From positions 310,001 to 374,000 of the forward strand of contig CANMJH010000002.1 in NCBI GenBank assembly GCA_947498125.1: a DNA stretch of 64,000 bases. The letters are read 5' to 3'. Made by a program: the position numbers and the translations under genes. How positions within the stretch are numbered: the stretch's first letter is position 1; each line of letters opens with the position of its first letter. Source of the stretch: an uncultured Nioella sp. Its GTDB lineage: Bacteria; Pseudomonadota; Alphaproteobacteria; Rhodobacterales; Rhodobacteraceae. The notes beneath the pieces are model-generated. The model saw only the letters and a list, made by a program, of their open reading frames with translations. It searched no databases and was not told the origin of the DNA. Positions 1-8,652 of this stretch are shown in pieces.

Positions 1-538
1 GGGTCAAAACGGCGTCTGCAGTGCTCTCATCAAGATTGCCTGTTGGCTCGTCTGCAAGAATGATCTGAGGTTGATTTGCCAATGTGCGCCCGATCGCAAC
101 GCGCTGCTGCTGCCCACCGGACAGCTGTTCGGGGTATCGCGCTTCAAGACCATCAAGGCCGAGACGTGTGATAAGCCGCGCCGTGTGCTCGTCCTGATGA
201 CGGCCAGCCAATCGCGCCTGTAGAGCTACGTTTTGGAAAACGGTTAGAGACGGAACAAGATTGAATTGCTGAAAGATCAAACCAATGTGATTTCGCCGAA
301 ATTTGGCGCGCTCTGCGTCACCAAGTTTCGTTATATCCGTTCCCTCAAAGGATATTTCGCCACTTTCGGGCTGATCCAAACCGGCCATCAGGTGCAAAAG
401 CGTACTTTTCCCGGAGCCGCTTTCACCCGTCAGCGCAACTGTCTCGCCTGCATCAATCTTGAGCGATACGTCCCTTAGGACCGGAACCGTCGTCGAGCTT
501 GAGCGAAAGCTGTGTGAAACGTGATTGAGCGCCAACAT
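1..538 (-). CDS. ABC transporter ATP-binding protein, LolD/MacB/YbbA type (3' end outside window)
   Basis: The visible part (179 residues, starting ATG at 538) is the ATPase subunit of an ABC exporter or extractor. Walker A GESGSGKST is at residues 38-46, the Q-loop at Gln90, the signature LSGGQ at 139-143, and Walker B IILADE with the following PTGNLD at 159-170. The ADEPTGNLD form and the start MLALNHVSHSF are typical of the LolD/MacB/YbbA (FtsX-partner) family. By family knowledge an FtsX-like permease should follow just beyond position 1; it cannot be seen here. It lies on the same strand as the sit genes, 64 bases downstream of sitD, but its function is different, so shared transcription is uncertain. 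The C-terminus and exact subfamily cannot be judged. Confidence 0.85.
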   Translation of the reverse strand, partial: MLALNHVSHSFRSSSTTVPVLRDVSLKIDAGETVALTGESGSGKSTLLHLMAGLDQPESGEISFEGTDITKLGDAERAKFRRNHIGLIFQQFNLVPSLTVFQNVALQARLAGRHQDEHTARLITRLGLDGLEARYPEQLSGGQQQRVAIGRTLANQPQIILADEPTGNLDESTADAVLT

Positions 539-602
539 AAGCAGAATTTCCTGGCCATTCCTGCTCTGACATGTCGGTCTAGGCGCTGCGGGGTCAAGGC
601 CC

Positions 603-1520
603 TTATGCGCGGCCACCGCGGCGGCACGGGCCAAAAAGGGCAGCGATTGCAAGAATAAGGCCCGACACGGTCGCGATCATCCCTGCCGCGCTGACAGAGT
701 CTTGGCCACCCAACCAGATGGGACCGTAGCCTGCCAAGACATACCCCAATACAGCGGAAAGGGCTGCGAAAAGGGCGCTCCATCCAACTTGGCGACCAAG
801 CCGGTCAGTGACAAGTCGGGCAGCGGCTGGCGGGCAGATGAACATCGCAATGACGATGATAGACCCAACCGCATCGAACGCTGCGACGGCCGCAAGCGCC
901 GAAACCGCAACCAGCGCCAGTCCGAGCGCGTTGGTTGGCATGCCCATGACTTGCGCAAAACCCTCGTCAAATGTTGAGATTTTCAGAGGCCGCCAAAACA
1001 GCCAAATAAAGGCTATAACGCCAAGCATAGTGACGAATATACGTGGCAACTCGTCGGGCAAACCAGCCAGCGCTTCAAGATCAAAGAGCGACGACCAGCC
1101 AAAGGCATCGAGCCAAATCAGGCTTTCGAGATTGCCCATCAGGGCGTGTTCCACATCAAGGTGAACACTGGAAGTGTCTGACCGTTCAAGCAACAGGACG
1201 CCTCCGGCGAACATGGCCGTAAACACGACACCCATGGCAGCGCCGGGTTCAATACGGCCAAGGCGGCGAATGGCTTCGATCAATATGACGGCGACAAAGG
1301 CGGCAAGCGCTGCGCCAATCATCATCGGCCAAGTGGAAACAGTGCCGGTGATCAGAAACGCAACGACAATACCCGGCAACACCACGTGACTGATTGCGTC
1401 ACCAATCAAAGCCTGACGGCGCAGCACCAGAAAATTCCCCGGCAAAGCGCAGGCGATAGCCGCGAAAACACCGATAAGGATCGGCGGCAGACTAAGAGGG
1501 ACAAACTCTGCGCCGCTCAT
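603..1520 (-). CDS. sitD: Manganese/zinc ABC transporter permease, SitD/MntD
   Basis: Inner-membrane permease of 305 residues with about eight to nine hydrophobic segments and the family-typical stretch LRRQALIGDAISHVVLPG near residue 35. It belongs to the ABC-3 family, whose permeases carry Mn2+, Zn2+ or Fe2+ from a periplasmic binding protein into the cytoplasm. Its start codon overlaps the stop of the other permease gene by 4 bases (ATGA), which suggests translational coupling. It is the last gene of the sitABCD order (binding protein, ATPase, two permeases), all on the minus strand. The two different permeases fit a Sit/Mnt-type heterodimer rather than a ZnuB homodimer. Metal preference is inferred from gene order and the upstream operator. 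Confidence 0.88.
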   Translation of the reverse strand: MSGAEFVPLSLPPILIGVFAAIACALPGNFLVLRRQALIGDAISHVVLPGIVVAFLITGTVSTWPMMIGAALAAFVAVILIEAIRRLGRIEPGAAMGVVFTAMFAGGVLLLERSDTSSVHLDVEHALMGNLESLIWLDAFGWSSLFDLEALAGLPDELPRIFVTMLGVIAFIWLFWRPLKISTFDEGFAQVMGMPTNALGLALVAVSALAAVAAFDAVGSIIVIAMFICPPAAARLVTDRLGRQVGWSALFAALSAVLGYVLAGYGPIWLGGQDSVSAAGMIATVSGLILAIAALFGPCRRGGRA

Positions 1521-2722
1521 GACGGCACCCCGGCGGGTTGTGGGATCAGGGCATCGATTTCTGCCAATTGGTCACGGGTCACAACCGTCTCAATCTCGCG
1601 CAGGCCATCATAAAGCGCCGCTGTCGCCTCTTGGTCTGGCAGCGCGCGCAGAACTTCCCATCTTTTTTCATCTCGAAGCGCCTTTGCGGCGCGGGCGCGG
1701 CCTGAATCAGTGGCGACACCATCGGCGCGGGCCAGCCCCTCTCGCTCCAGAAGCTTTACCGTGTAGCGCTCAAAAATTGGCTGCGATTGCGCCAGAGCCA
1801 GCAATCCCTGTCTAAGATGCACGCGGCGTTGAAATTGCACATGGCGCAGGATCGCGGCCATAACGCCCCGGTTTGGTGCAAGAAAAAGGGATAGTGTGAA
1901 CAGCGCAAAGGATGTCAGGACGATGATCGGACCTGTGGGCAAATCTGGGGCCGAGGCTGAAATCGCAGCCCCGACGAAACCAGAAAGGCCCCCGACAACC
2001 CCAGAAAGCTGCCAAACATGCGCTGTGTCATCCGTCCAAAACCGTGCAGTGACCGGCGGGATAATCAGCAAAGCCACAATCAGGATCAGGCCGACAATTT
2101 TGAGCCCAATGACCGTGACGGCCATGACCAGCGCCATGGTGGCGAAATCCACAAGACGAATGTTAAGGCCGGATGCGGCTGCAAAATCAGGGTCGAATGC
2201 GACCAAGATCATCGGACGTCGCCAAAGAAGGGTTAGGGCCAGTGTCACGGCTCCGCCGACCGCAATCAAAATGGCATCTGACAGAAGCATCCCGGCGGTT
2301 GAGCCTAAAAGAAGGCCATCCAGACCTGCTTGGCGTCCGGACTCCATCGTCTGGATCACCGTTAGCAACACGACACCAAATCCAAAAAACACCGAAAGGA
2401 CAGCGCCAATCGCGCTATCTTCGGCAAGACGGGTGCGCAAGGTCAGCCATTGAACACAAGCCAGCCCTGCTGCTGCGGTCAGGGCAGATCCGATCAGCAA
2501 TCCGGCAAGGTTTCGACCGTCACCGCCAAGGGCAACCATCACGATAAAGGCCAATCCGACGCCGGGCAGGGTTGCGTGACTGATTGCATCTGAAACCAGC
2601 GCTCGTTTTCGCAGAAATAGAAACGTGCCTGTGACGCCTGCGGCGATCCCAATGAGCATCGCGCCAATAGTGACGAGCGTGGCGTTATAACCAAGCTGTA
2701 GGGTCAGCGCTTGCCAGATCAT
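1517..2722 (-). CDS. sitC: Manganese ABC transporter permease SitC with C-terminal DtxR-like extension
   Basis: ABC-3 family permease of 401 residues. The first ~285 residues are strongly hydrophobic and carry the conserved stretch LRKRALVSDAISHATLPG. The remaining ~115 residues are soluble and helical, with a run (VKLLEREGLARADG, then GRARAAKALRDEKRWEVL) that resembles the winged-helix part of DtxR/MntR metal-dependent repressors. Permease-DtxR fusions are known, for example chlamydial YtgCR. The extension here looks degenerate, with no obvious full set of metal ligands. It starts 4 bases after the ATPase stop and overlaps sitD by 4 bases. The permease call is firm; a regulatory role for the tail is inference. 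Confidence 0.87.
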   Translation of the reverse strand: MIWQALTLQLGYNATLVTIGAMLIGIAAGVTGTFLFLRKRALVSDAISHATLPGVGLAFIVMVALGGDGRNLAGLLIGSALTAAAGLACVQWLTLRTRLAEDSAIGAVLSVFFGFGVVLLTVIQTMESGRQAGLDGLLLGSTAGMLLSDAILIAVGGAVTLALTLLWRRPMILVAFDPDFAAASGLNIRLVDFATMALVMAVTVIGLKIVGLILIVALLIIPPVTARFWTDDTAHVWQLSGVVGGLSGFVGAAISASAPDLPTGPIIVLTSFALFTLSLFLAPNRGVMAAILRHVQFQRRVHLRQGLLALAQSQPIFERYTVKLLEREGLARADGVATDSGRARAAKALRDEKRWEVLRALPDQEATAALYDGLREIETVVTRDQLAEIDALIPQPAGVPS

Positions 2723-2726
2723 GGAG

Positions 2727-3530
2727 TCAGCCCGTGAGCGTCAGCTGATCGATTTGTGCGGTCGCAAGACGACCCCCATAGGCGGCGTTCAGCGTTTTTG
2801 CGGTAAAGGCTTCGGCAACAGTGCCTTCCGCAATTTTGCGCGTGTTCAGCAAGAATACACGGTCGAAATAATCGGCGACCGTCGCAAGGTCGTGGTGAAC
2901 TGCAACCACGGTTTTGCCTTGCTCTTTCAGCGTCTTCAGAACAGCGATAATGGCTTTTTCGGTTGCGGCATCGACACCCGCAAATGGCTCGTCCAATAGA
3001 TAAAGATCCGCCCCCTGCGCCAAAGCGCGCGCTAAAAACACCCGTTGCTGTTGGCCACCAGATAGCTGACCAATTTGGCGATCTGCAAAATCTTCCATAC
3101 CAACACGCGTCAAACATTCGATCGCGCGTGATTTGTGATGGCCCTTGATCCAGCCAACAAGACCCAATTCACGCGACAGGCCCATCAATACAACGTCCAG
3201 AACAGTCGTCGGGAAATCCCAATCGACGCTCGCGCGCTGTGGGACATAGGCGATGCGGTGGCGCTGTGTCGCCAAGGGCCGCCCAAAGACCGACACATGG
3301 CCGGAAAGAGGGCGCAAAATGCCCAATGCAGCCTTTAATAGGGTCGATTTACCAGCGCCGTTAGGCCCGATAATGGCCGTCATCGAACCTTCTTGGATCG
3401 TTGCATCGACGGAAAATACGACCGGTTTTTGGCCGTAGCTGACGGTCATGCCGCGAATGGCCAAAGGGCTGTGGTCAAGGTTTTCAGGTTCAGTTTGGCC
3501 GTTTTCAGCCACAAGAGTTACAGGAGCCAT
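2727..3530 (-). CDS. sitB: Manganese ABC transporter ATP-binding protein SitB/MntB
   Basis: Cytoplasmic ATPase of 267 residues that powers the Sit importer. Walker A GPNGAGKST is at residues 55-63, and the signature LSGGQQQRVFLARAL and Walker B LYLLDEPFAGVD follow at the expected spacing. The D-loop, switch histidine (VVAVHHDLATV) and full length are present, so it should be active. An N-terminal extension of about 22 residues precedes the ABC domain; a later start is possible but no better start codon is evident. Only two bases separate it from the sitA stop, and 4 bases from sitC, so the genes are almost certainly one transcript. Confidence 0.9.
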   Translation of the reverse strand: MAPVTLVAENGQTEPENLDHSPLAIRGMTVSYGQKPVVFSVDATIQEGSMTAIIGPNGAGKSTLLKAALGILRPLSGHVSVFGRPLATQRHRIAYVPQRASVDWDFPTTVLDVVLMGLSRELGLVGWIKGHHKSRAIECLTRVGMEDFADRQIGQLSGGQQQRVFLARALAQGADLYLLDEPFAGVDAATEKAIIAVLKTLKEQGKTVVAVHHDLATVADYFDRVFLLNTRKIAEGTVAEAFTAKTLNAAYGGRLATAQIDQLTLTG

Positions 3531-3532
3531 AG

Positions 3533-4477
3533 TTACATCCCCGCGCTCAACAAACCGCTCATGCCGCGCGGCGGAACATCTCCGCCAAGCGCACCGGCAA
3601 TGACGGTGACGTTGTGATCAATCATACCCAAATATGTGCCTTCATAGGTGCCGGGGGCACCCATCGCATCAGAGTAAAGCTCTCCACCTATGGCGACTTC
3701 ATGCCCTTCGGCGGCGGCACCTTCAATCAGGGCGCGAATATTACGATCCGAGACCGAACTTTCGACAAAGACCGCACGAATATTGCGCTCTACTAGCAGG
3801 TTCACCAATTCCGATATGCGGGCAAGGCCCGCCTCGCTTTCAGTTGAAATGCCTTGAATTCCCATCACGTCAAACCCGTAGGCCGCGCCAAAGTAATTAA
3901 ATGCATCATGCGCCGTCAGCAAAACACGCTGTCCTTCTGGAACGGATGAAAGGGACGTGCTTGCATATGTTGCAAGCTGTTCCAGATCAGCGCTGAAAGC
4001 TGCTTGGTTTGCGCGGAAGGCATCCGCATTCTCAGGGTCAGCGGCAATCAAAGCCGTTGTAATTTCTTCGGCAACTGGCTGCCAAAGCACTGGGTTCATC
4101 CACACATGTGGATCAACGCGATCTTCGTAATCGTCATGGCCAAGCAGCAATGCCGGATCAAGACCTTCGGCCACAGCAACGACTGTACGGCGCGCGCCAA
4201 GATCGTGGAAGAAATCCTCCATCTGCGCTTCCAGATACAAACCGTGCCATAGAACAAGATCAGCGCGGGTCATTGCGACGATGTCGCTACGGGTTTGACG
4301 ATACGCATGCGGATCAACACCGGGGCCCATCAGAGCACGAACGTCGACATGCTCTCCGCCAATGACACGCGCGGTGTCAGCAATCATTCCCGTCGTTGCA
4401 ACAACCGTGACCTGCGCGGTCGCCGTTCCTGCCCAAAGGGCGGTTGCTATGATCATGGAAAGAAGGCGCAAGGCCAT
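3533..4477 (-). CDS. sitA: Periplasmic manganese-binding protein SitA/MntA
   Basis: Cluster A-I solute-binding protein. The ATG at 4477 is preferred over upstream in-frame starts because it gives a clean signal peptide (MALRLLSMIIATALWAGTATAQ) and has a purine-rich ribosome site; the upstream extension would run through the operator. Mature length is about 290 residues. Likely metal ligands are His57 (VDPHAY) and His124 (VDPHVWMNP), with acidic ligands later. The loop before the second histidine is short and not His-rich, unlike ZnuA, which favours Mn2+ or Fe2+ over Zn2+. It is the first gene of sitABCD and sits directly downstream of the palindromic operator at 4517-4560. Confidence 0.88.
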   Translation of the reverse strand: MALRLLSMIIATALWAGTATAQVTVVATTGMIADTARVIGGEHVDVRALMGPGVDPHAYRQTRSDIVAMTRADLVLWHGLYLEAQMEDFFHDLGARRTVVAVAEGLDPALLLGHDDYEDRVDPHVWMNPVLWQPVAEEITTALIAADPENADAFRANQAAFSADLEQLATYASTSLSSVPEGQRVLLTAHDAFNYFGAAYGFDVMGIQGISTESEAGLARISELVNLLVERNIRAVFVESSVSDRNIRALIEGAAAEGHEVAIGGELYSDAMGAPGTYEGTYLGMIDHNVTVIAGALGGDVPPRGMSGLLSAGM

Positions 4478-4500
4478 CGACTCACCTGTGGATAAAGAGC

Positions 4501-4571
4501 TGTTGCAATTAATAATGAGAATGACTCGCAAGAAAGTCAATGCACTTGCGAGTCATTTTCAATTGCAAGTG
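4501..4571 (-). promoter_or_regulatory. Fur/Mur-like palindromic operator upstream of sitABCD
   Basis: Two 16-base arms, GAGAATGACTCGCAAG at 4517-4532 and its near-perfect reverse complement at 4545-4560 (one mismatch), are separated by 12 bases. A shorter TTGCAATT element flanks each arm (near 4503 and at 4559-4566), extending the symmetry. Each arm read outward resembles alphaproteobacterial Fur/Mur boxes of the TGC...ATTCTCATT kind. The site lies just upstream of sitA. Manganese-dependent repression by Mur is the expected role; the palindrome is seen directly and the regulator is inferred. Confidence 0.65.
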
Positions 4572-5660
4572 TCAGCCATCTAACCACTCGGTGCTCTGCA
4601 TTTCCCTTAAACGCGAGGCCGTGCGTTCAAACTCAAAACTCCCAGACCCTTCAAGATAGAGCCTTTCAGGCTCAGCATCGGCCGTCATGATGACCTTGAC
4701 CCGCGCCTCGTAGAGAGCATCAATCAGTGTCACGAACCGCTTTGCTTCATTGAACTTTGAGCTGTCCAAGTTTGGCACATTCTCAAGAACCAAAAGTTTT
4801 ACGGCCTCTGATATCGCCAGGTAATCGCCCGGCCCCAGGGCGGCGCCGCACAGATCCCAAAAATCCGCGCGGGCCATCCCGGCCCAATATTGCGGCAATT
4901 CCAGCTTCCGCGATTTGACTTCTAGGATCAGCTTTTCGCTTTTCCCGCCTGTCAGGTCGCTCCAAATTTGATCTACCGCCTGTTTGGCGGCCCGGTTCAC
5001 CGGCGTAAAATAAACCTGCTCTCCCGACAATCGATCCTGACGATAATCCGTGTCGCTTGTAATCTCGTGGACGTTTAGCTTTTCGTTCAGCAAATTAATG
5101 AACGGCACAAAGAGGTTCCGGTTTAATCCGTCTTTATAAAGATCCTCTGGCGGTCGGTTTGACGTCGTGACGATTACCAAGCCAGCTTCAAAGAATTTCT
5201 CAAAAAGCCGCCCAACAATCATTGCGTCTGTAATGTCGGTGATCTGCATCTCATCAAAACAAAGCAGATCAACCTCTTTGATGACCGCTGCTGCGACGGG
5301 CGCAATCGCGTCTTCGACCCCTGTTTTTCGGGCCTCGTGCAGCGCAGTTTGGATTTCCTGCATGAATCCGTGGAAATGCACGCGCCGTTTTCGGGAAATG
5401 CCGGCATGGGCGAAAAACAGGTCCATCAACATGGATTTGCCGCGTCCTACGCCGCCCCACAGGTAGATGCCGCGCGTACCTTCGGGCATTGCGGGTTTGA
5501 AAAAACGGCCAAGAAGGCCCGACTTCATAGGCGCTGGACGATCTTCTAAGGTCTCACGTAGTTCTTCGAGCTTTTCGAGAACTTTGCGCTGACCGGAATC
5601 TGGGCGCAAAAGGCCCTCGCTTACCTTGGTGTCGTATACGGATTGCAATTGCTGTGACAT
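4572..5660 (-). CDS. zapE: Cell division protein ZapE (AFG1-like ATPase)
   Basis: P-loop ATPase of 362 residues. Walker A GGVGRGKS is at residues 69-76, followed by MLMDLFF; Walker B is LLCFDEMQITD, and a sensor region VTTSNRPPEDLYKDGL follows. This combination is diagnostic of the ZapE/AFG1/LACE1 family. In E. coli ZapE binds FtsZ and destabilises its polymers at the constricting ring; mitochondrial homologues act in protein quality control. Length is normal. It ends 95 bases before the sitA start, and the sit operator lies in that gap, so zapE readthrough could enter the sit operon. Confidence 0.93.
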   Translation of the reverse strand: MSQQLQSVYDTKVSEGLLRPDSGQRKVLEKLEELRETLEDRPAPMKSGLLGRFFKPAMPEGTRGIYLWGGVGRGKSMLMDLFFAHAGISRKRRVHFHGFMQEIQTALHEARKTGVEDAIAPVAAAVIKEVDLLCFDEMQITDITDAMIVGRLFEKFFEAGLVIVTTSNRPPEDLYKDGLNRNLFVPFINLLNEKLNVHEITSDTDYRQDRLSGEQVYFTPVNRAAKQAVDQIWSDLTGGKSEKLILEVKSRKLELPQYWAGMARADFWDLCGAALGPGDYLAISEAVKLLVLENVPNLDSSKFNEAKRFVTLIDALYEARVKVIMTADAEPERLYLEGSGSFEFERTASRLREMQSTEWLDG

Positions 5661-5785
5661 GCCGCGTTGGTAGCGCGATTTGCAGGCGAGATTCCACAGA
5701 GTTTCGAATGTTTCACATCACAGATCGTTAATTGACAACATGGTCAGCTACGTTGACCTTGCTGATCACACAGGAGGACGCCACC

Positions 5786-7027
5786 ATGACGAAAAGCCCG
5801 TCAGTCTTTACACCGGTCCTAATCGGCGGATGTTTGATTATCCTGATCTCCTTCGGGATTCGTGCTGCATTTGGTGTTTTCCAAATCCCAATTGCCAATG
5901 AATTTGGCTGGCTTCGGTCAGATTTCAGTATGGCCATCGCAATTCAAAACCTTGCCTGGGGCATAGGTCAGCCGCTTTTTGGCGCTTTTGCCGGACGATT
6001 TGGAGACCGAAAGGCGATTTTCCTTGGGGCCGTCCTCTATGCTGCCGGATTGGTCTTTTCCGCTTATGCAATCACGCCCGGTCAGCACCAATTTCTTGAA
6101 ATTTTGGTTGGTTTTGGCATCGCAGGGACCGGGATGGGTCTGATTATTGCGATTGTCGGACGGACAAGCGCGCCAGAACATCGTTCGCTGGCCATGGGGA
6201 TCGCAACGGCGGCAGGTTCTGCTGGCCAAGTCATTGGCCCCCCAATGGCGGAATTTTTGTTATCGATGATGACATGGCAGAGCGTGTTTATTGTCTTCGC
6301 GGCCGCAATTTCCGCCGCCATGCTGCTTTTGCCGTTTCTCAAATCCGAGCCTGTTGCCACCACCCAAGAGCTTGAAGAAACCCTTGGCCAAATCCTTGGA
6401 CGCGCTTTTCGCGACCCAACCTTTACGCTCATTGCAGTTGGCTTTTTCTCCTGCGGGTATCAGCTTTCTTTCATCACAGCCCATTTTCCGGCCTTTATCA
6501 CGGAAGTCTGCGCTGAAATCATTCCTGGATCGATGTTAGATAGCCTTGGCGTATCAACAACCTCGGCACTTGGCGCCGTCGCCTTGGCGTTGATTGGACT
6601 TGCCAATATCGGCGGCACTGTCCTGGCCGGTTGGCTCGGTTCTATTTACAGCAAAAAATATCTGTTGGCCGGAGTCTATTTCGGACGAACCATCGCCGCT
6701 GCCGTGTTCATCTCTCTTCCGATGACTCCGCTTACGGTTATCGTGTTTTCTGTTGTCATGGGGTCGCTCTGGCTGGCAACCGTGCCGCTTACCGCCGGGC
6801 TTGTCGGCTATATCTACGGGTTGCGGCACATGGCGACGCTTTACGGGCTGGTTTTCTTCTCGCACCAGCTGGGCAGCTTTATGGGCGTTTGGCTGGGCGG
6901 CCATATGTATGATCGGTTTGGCAGCTATAACGCCGTTTGGTGGGTTGGCGTGGGTGTGGGTCTGCTTTCTGCGATTGTTCACTTCCCGGTTGACGAACGA
7001 CCGCTCAATGATCGCAAACCAGCCTAG
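5786..7027 (+). CDS. MFS transporter (monocarboxylate/oxalate-like)
   Basis: Twelve-helix major facilitator of 413 residues. ATG 5786 is chosen because a strong CAGGAGG ribosome site (5771-5777) lies 8 bases upstream; the open frame extends upstream to a TTG, but that part is not membrane-like. The stretch GRFGDRKAIFLGAV between helices 2 and 3 matches the MFS loop motif (G-x-x-x-D-R). Helix pattern and the start GIRAAFGVFQIPIANEFGW resemble the OFA/MCT-like group that moves small organic acids, but the substrate cannot be read from sequence. The gene converges on the next gene with a 4-base overlap of stop codons. Confidence 0.85.
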   Translation: MTKSPSVFTPVLIGGCLIILISFGIRAAFGVFQIPIANEFGWLRSDFSMAIAIQNLAWGIGQPLFGAFAGRFGDRKAIFLGAVLYAAGLVFSAYAITPGQHQFLEILVGFGIAGTGMGLIIAIVGRTSAPEHRSLAMGIATAAGSAGQVIGPPMAEFLLSMMTWQSVFIVFAAAISAAMLLLPFLKSEPVATTQELEETLGQILGRAFRDPTFTLIAVGFFSCGYQLSFITAHFPAFITEVCAEIIPGSMLDSLGVSTTSALGAVALALIGLANIGGTVLAGWLGSIYSKKYLLAGVYFGRTIAAAVFISLPMTPLTVIVFSVVMGSLWLATVPLTAGLVGYIYGLRHMATLYGLVFFSHQLGSFMGVWLGGHMYDRFGSYNAVWWVGVGVGLLSAIVHFPVDERPLNDRKPA

Positions 7028-7944
7028 AGGTTATCCTCAATCACTTCAGCGATGCTGGCCGGATGTGTGTAGACAAGCCCGTGGTCGCAATCCGGCAGCT
7101 CAATTTGTATGGCACGGCGACAAAGCTGCGCCAGTATTCCCATGTTGATGATTGGGATCACCGTGTCATCACGCGCCCAGATGGCCAGCACGGGGAAATC
7201 GGCCGTTCCGAGTGTTCGGAAATCATCGCTTTGATCCTCGGCCATTATTCCACGTTGCGATGAAAGCATCGCAGCGAGATGGCCCGATTTCATGACATCC
7301 GCACGTAGTTGGCTATGAATATTAGCAACCGTGCTGTCGCCCGCACCCGCGGCGCTGGCCTCAATCTTAAAGCTTCGTCCACCCAACACTTCTTGCAACC
7401 AATCGCCTAGAATTGGCCATTTAGAGACGAAATCTGCGAACTTTCCCAGCCGAACATCCAAGCCAGCAGGCGCCAAAAGAATAAGAGCCTCAACTTTGTC
7501 GGCGTGCTTAGCTGCAAACCCCGCAGCTATTGCCCCGCCCATCGAAAAGCCAAGCACTGTGACTTTGTCGACGACCGCTTCGGCCTCAAGCAGGTTTTCC
7601 AACTGCGCGATATGAAAATCCTTGGTCTGACGGCCAAAAACCCGATCAGAATGCCCGCGCCCGTAAAGATCATAGCGAAGAACTTGATAGCCCATGTCGG
7701 TCAAGTACGGCACCAGCGCGTCAAAAACATAAGACGGCGTGGCAAGTCCGTGAATACACACCAGAACCGGGCCGTTTGGATCACCTGACCAAACTGCGTG
7801 GGTTTGGCCCTGCTTCAGGTCAATCAATTCGCCTGTGATGTCCGAACGGAACTCTTCCACGCCCTTTCGGCGGCTTCGCGACAGAAAAAACACAGCCGCC
7901 AGCGCAAAAAGGACCAGTAATAGAATTACGAGAAAGCCTGCCAT
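7024..7944 (-). CDS. Membrane-anchored alpha/beta hydrolase
   Basis: An alpha/beta-hydrolase of 306 residues. A single hydrophobic segment (residues 2-21) followed by SRSRRK suggests an N-terminal membrane anchor. The oxyanion region CIHGLATPSYVFD is at 63-75, the nucleophile elbow GFSMGG puts Ser134 in place, an Asp lies in ARDDTVIP, and His288 is in DCDHGLVY; the triad is complete. Such enzymes cleave esters or lactones; the substrate is unknown. It is the last member of the minus-strand run fghA-sthA-HAD-hydrolase, 62 bases beyond the HAD gene. Confidence 0.85.
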   Translation of the reverse strand: MAGFLVILLLVLFALAAVFFLSRSRRKGVEEFRSDITGELIDLKQGQTHAVWSGDPNGPVLVCIHGLATPSYVFDALVPYLTDMGYQVLRYDLYGRGHSDRVFGRQTKDFHIAQLENLLEAEAVVDKVTVLGFSMGGAIAAGFAAKHADKVEALILLAPAGLDVRLGKFADFVSKWPILGDWLQEVLGGRSFKIEASAAGAGDSTVANIHSQLRADVMKSGHLAAMLSSQRGIMAEDQSDDFRTLGTADFPVLAIWARDDTVIPIINMGILAQLCRRAIQIELPDCDHGLVYTHPASIAEVIEDNL

Positions 7945-8006
7945 GCCAGAATCTTACACCGAGACACGTAAATATCTACAACCTTCCGTTGTCTCGCACC
8001 AAAAAC

Positions 8007-8630
8007 TTAAGCCATCGCCTCGTCTTTGGTCAGCAGCCCGTAAGCGACCAGAGTCTTAGCCCAGCCAGCAGGAGAAACGAATTGATGCGTATGCCATCCC
8101 CGTTTCTTGGCCGCGTCAATGTTGTCGCTTCTGTCATCCGCAAAGAGCAGACGACTACCCGCAAGGGCGCTATCATGCTCGACGTGCGCATAAATCGCTG
8201 CATCAGGTTTCGCCAATTTCAGCTGTCCAGAGACGTAGAAGCGATCAAATTCAGTCAGAAACTTGTATTGGGTTTGGGCGTAGGCAAAGCTTTCAACACC
8301 GAAATTCGTCAAGGCAAACACAGGAATACCCTTGGCGCGAAGCGCACGCAGTAATTTAACCGAATGCGGAATATCCGGACTGGCCATTTCAATCCATTTA
8401 TCGTGCCAAAGCCGGATCTCATTCCGATACTCGGGATATTGATCGGCGGTTTCATAGATCACGTCCTGAAACCCCTCACCAAGATCGACACGGTCGTTCA
8501 TGGCGTGAAGGTCGACGTCCTTAAAAAGTGCGCGGCGGCGCTGCTCCCCAAACTCGGCATCATAAAACCGTTCTGGTTGCCACTCGATCAGCACATTGCC
8601 GATGTCAAAAACGACGGCCTCGATACCCAT
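8007..8630 (-). CDS. HAD-family phosphatase (HAD-IA, YihX-like)
   Basis: Haloacid-dehalogenase-like hydrolase of 207 residues. Motif I is FDIGNVLIEW (nucleophile Asp9), motif II FALTNFG, motif III around KLAKPDAAIY, and motif IV LLFADDRSDNIDAAKKRGW. This is the arrangement of subfamily IA with a helical cap, close to YihX/YfnB-type sugar phosphatases and epoxide-hydrolase N-domain-like proteins. It probably dephosphorylates a small phosphometabolite; the substrate is not predictable. It starts 22 bases after the sthA stop, in the same direction. Confidence 0.85.
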   Translation of the reverse strand: MGIEAVVFDIGNVLIEWQPERFYDAEFGEQRRRALFKDVDLHAMNDRVDLGEGFQDVIYETADQYPEYRNEIRLWHDKWIEMASPDIPHSVKLLRALRAKGIPVFALTNFGVESFAYAQTQYKFLTEFDRFYVSGQLKLAKPDAAIYAHVEHDSALAGSRLLFADDRSDNIDAAKKRGWHTHQFVSPAGWAKTLVAYGLLTKDEAMA

Positions 8631-8652
8631 AGATAATCCTTAAAAACAGTGT

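Noticed and set aside
5732-5785. Upstream TTG start for the first MFS transporter
   Set aside because: ATG 5786 has a strong ribosome site at correct spacing; the extra 18 residues are not conserved-looking and TTGACA there could instead be a -35 box.
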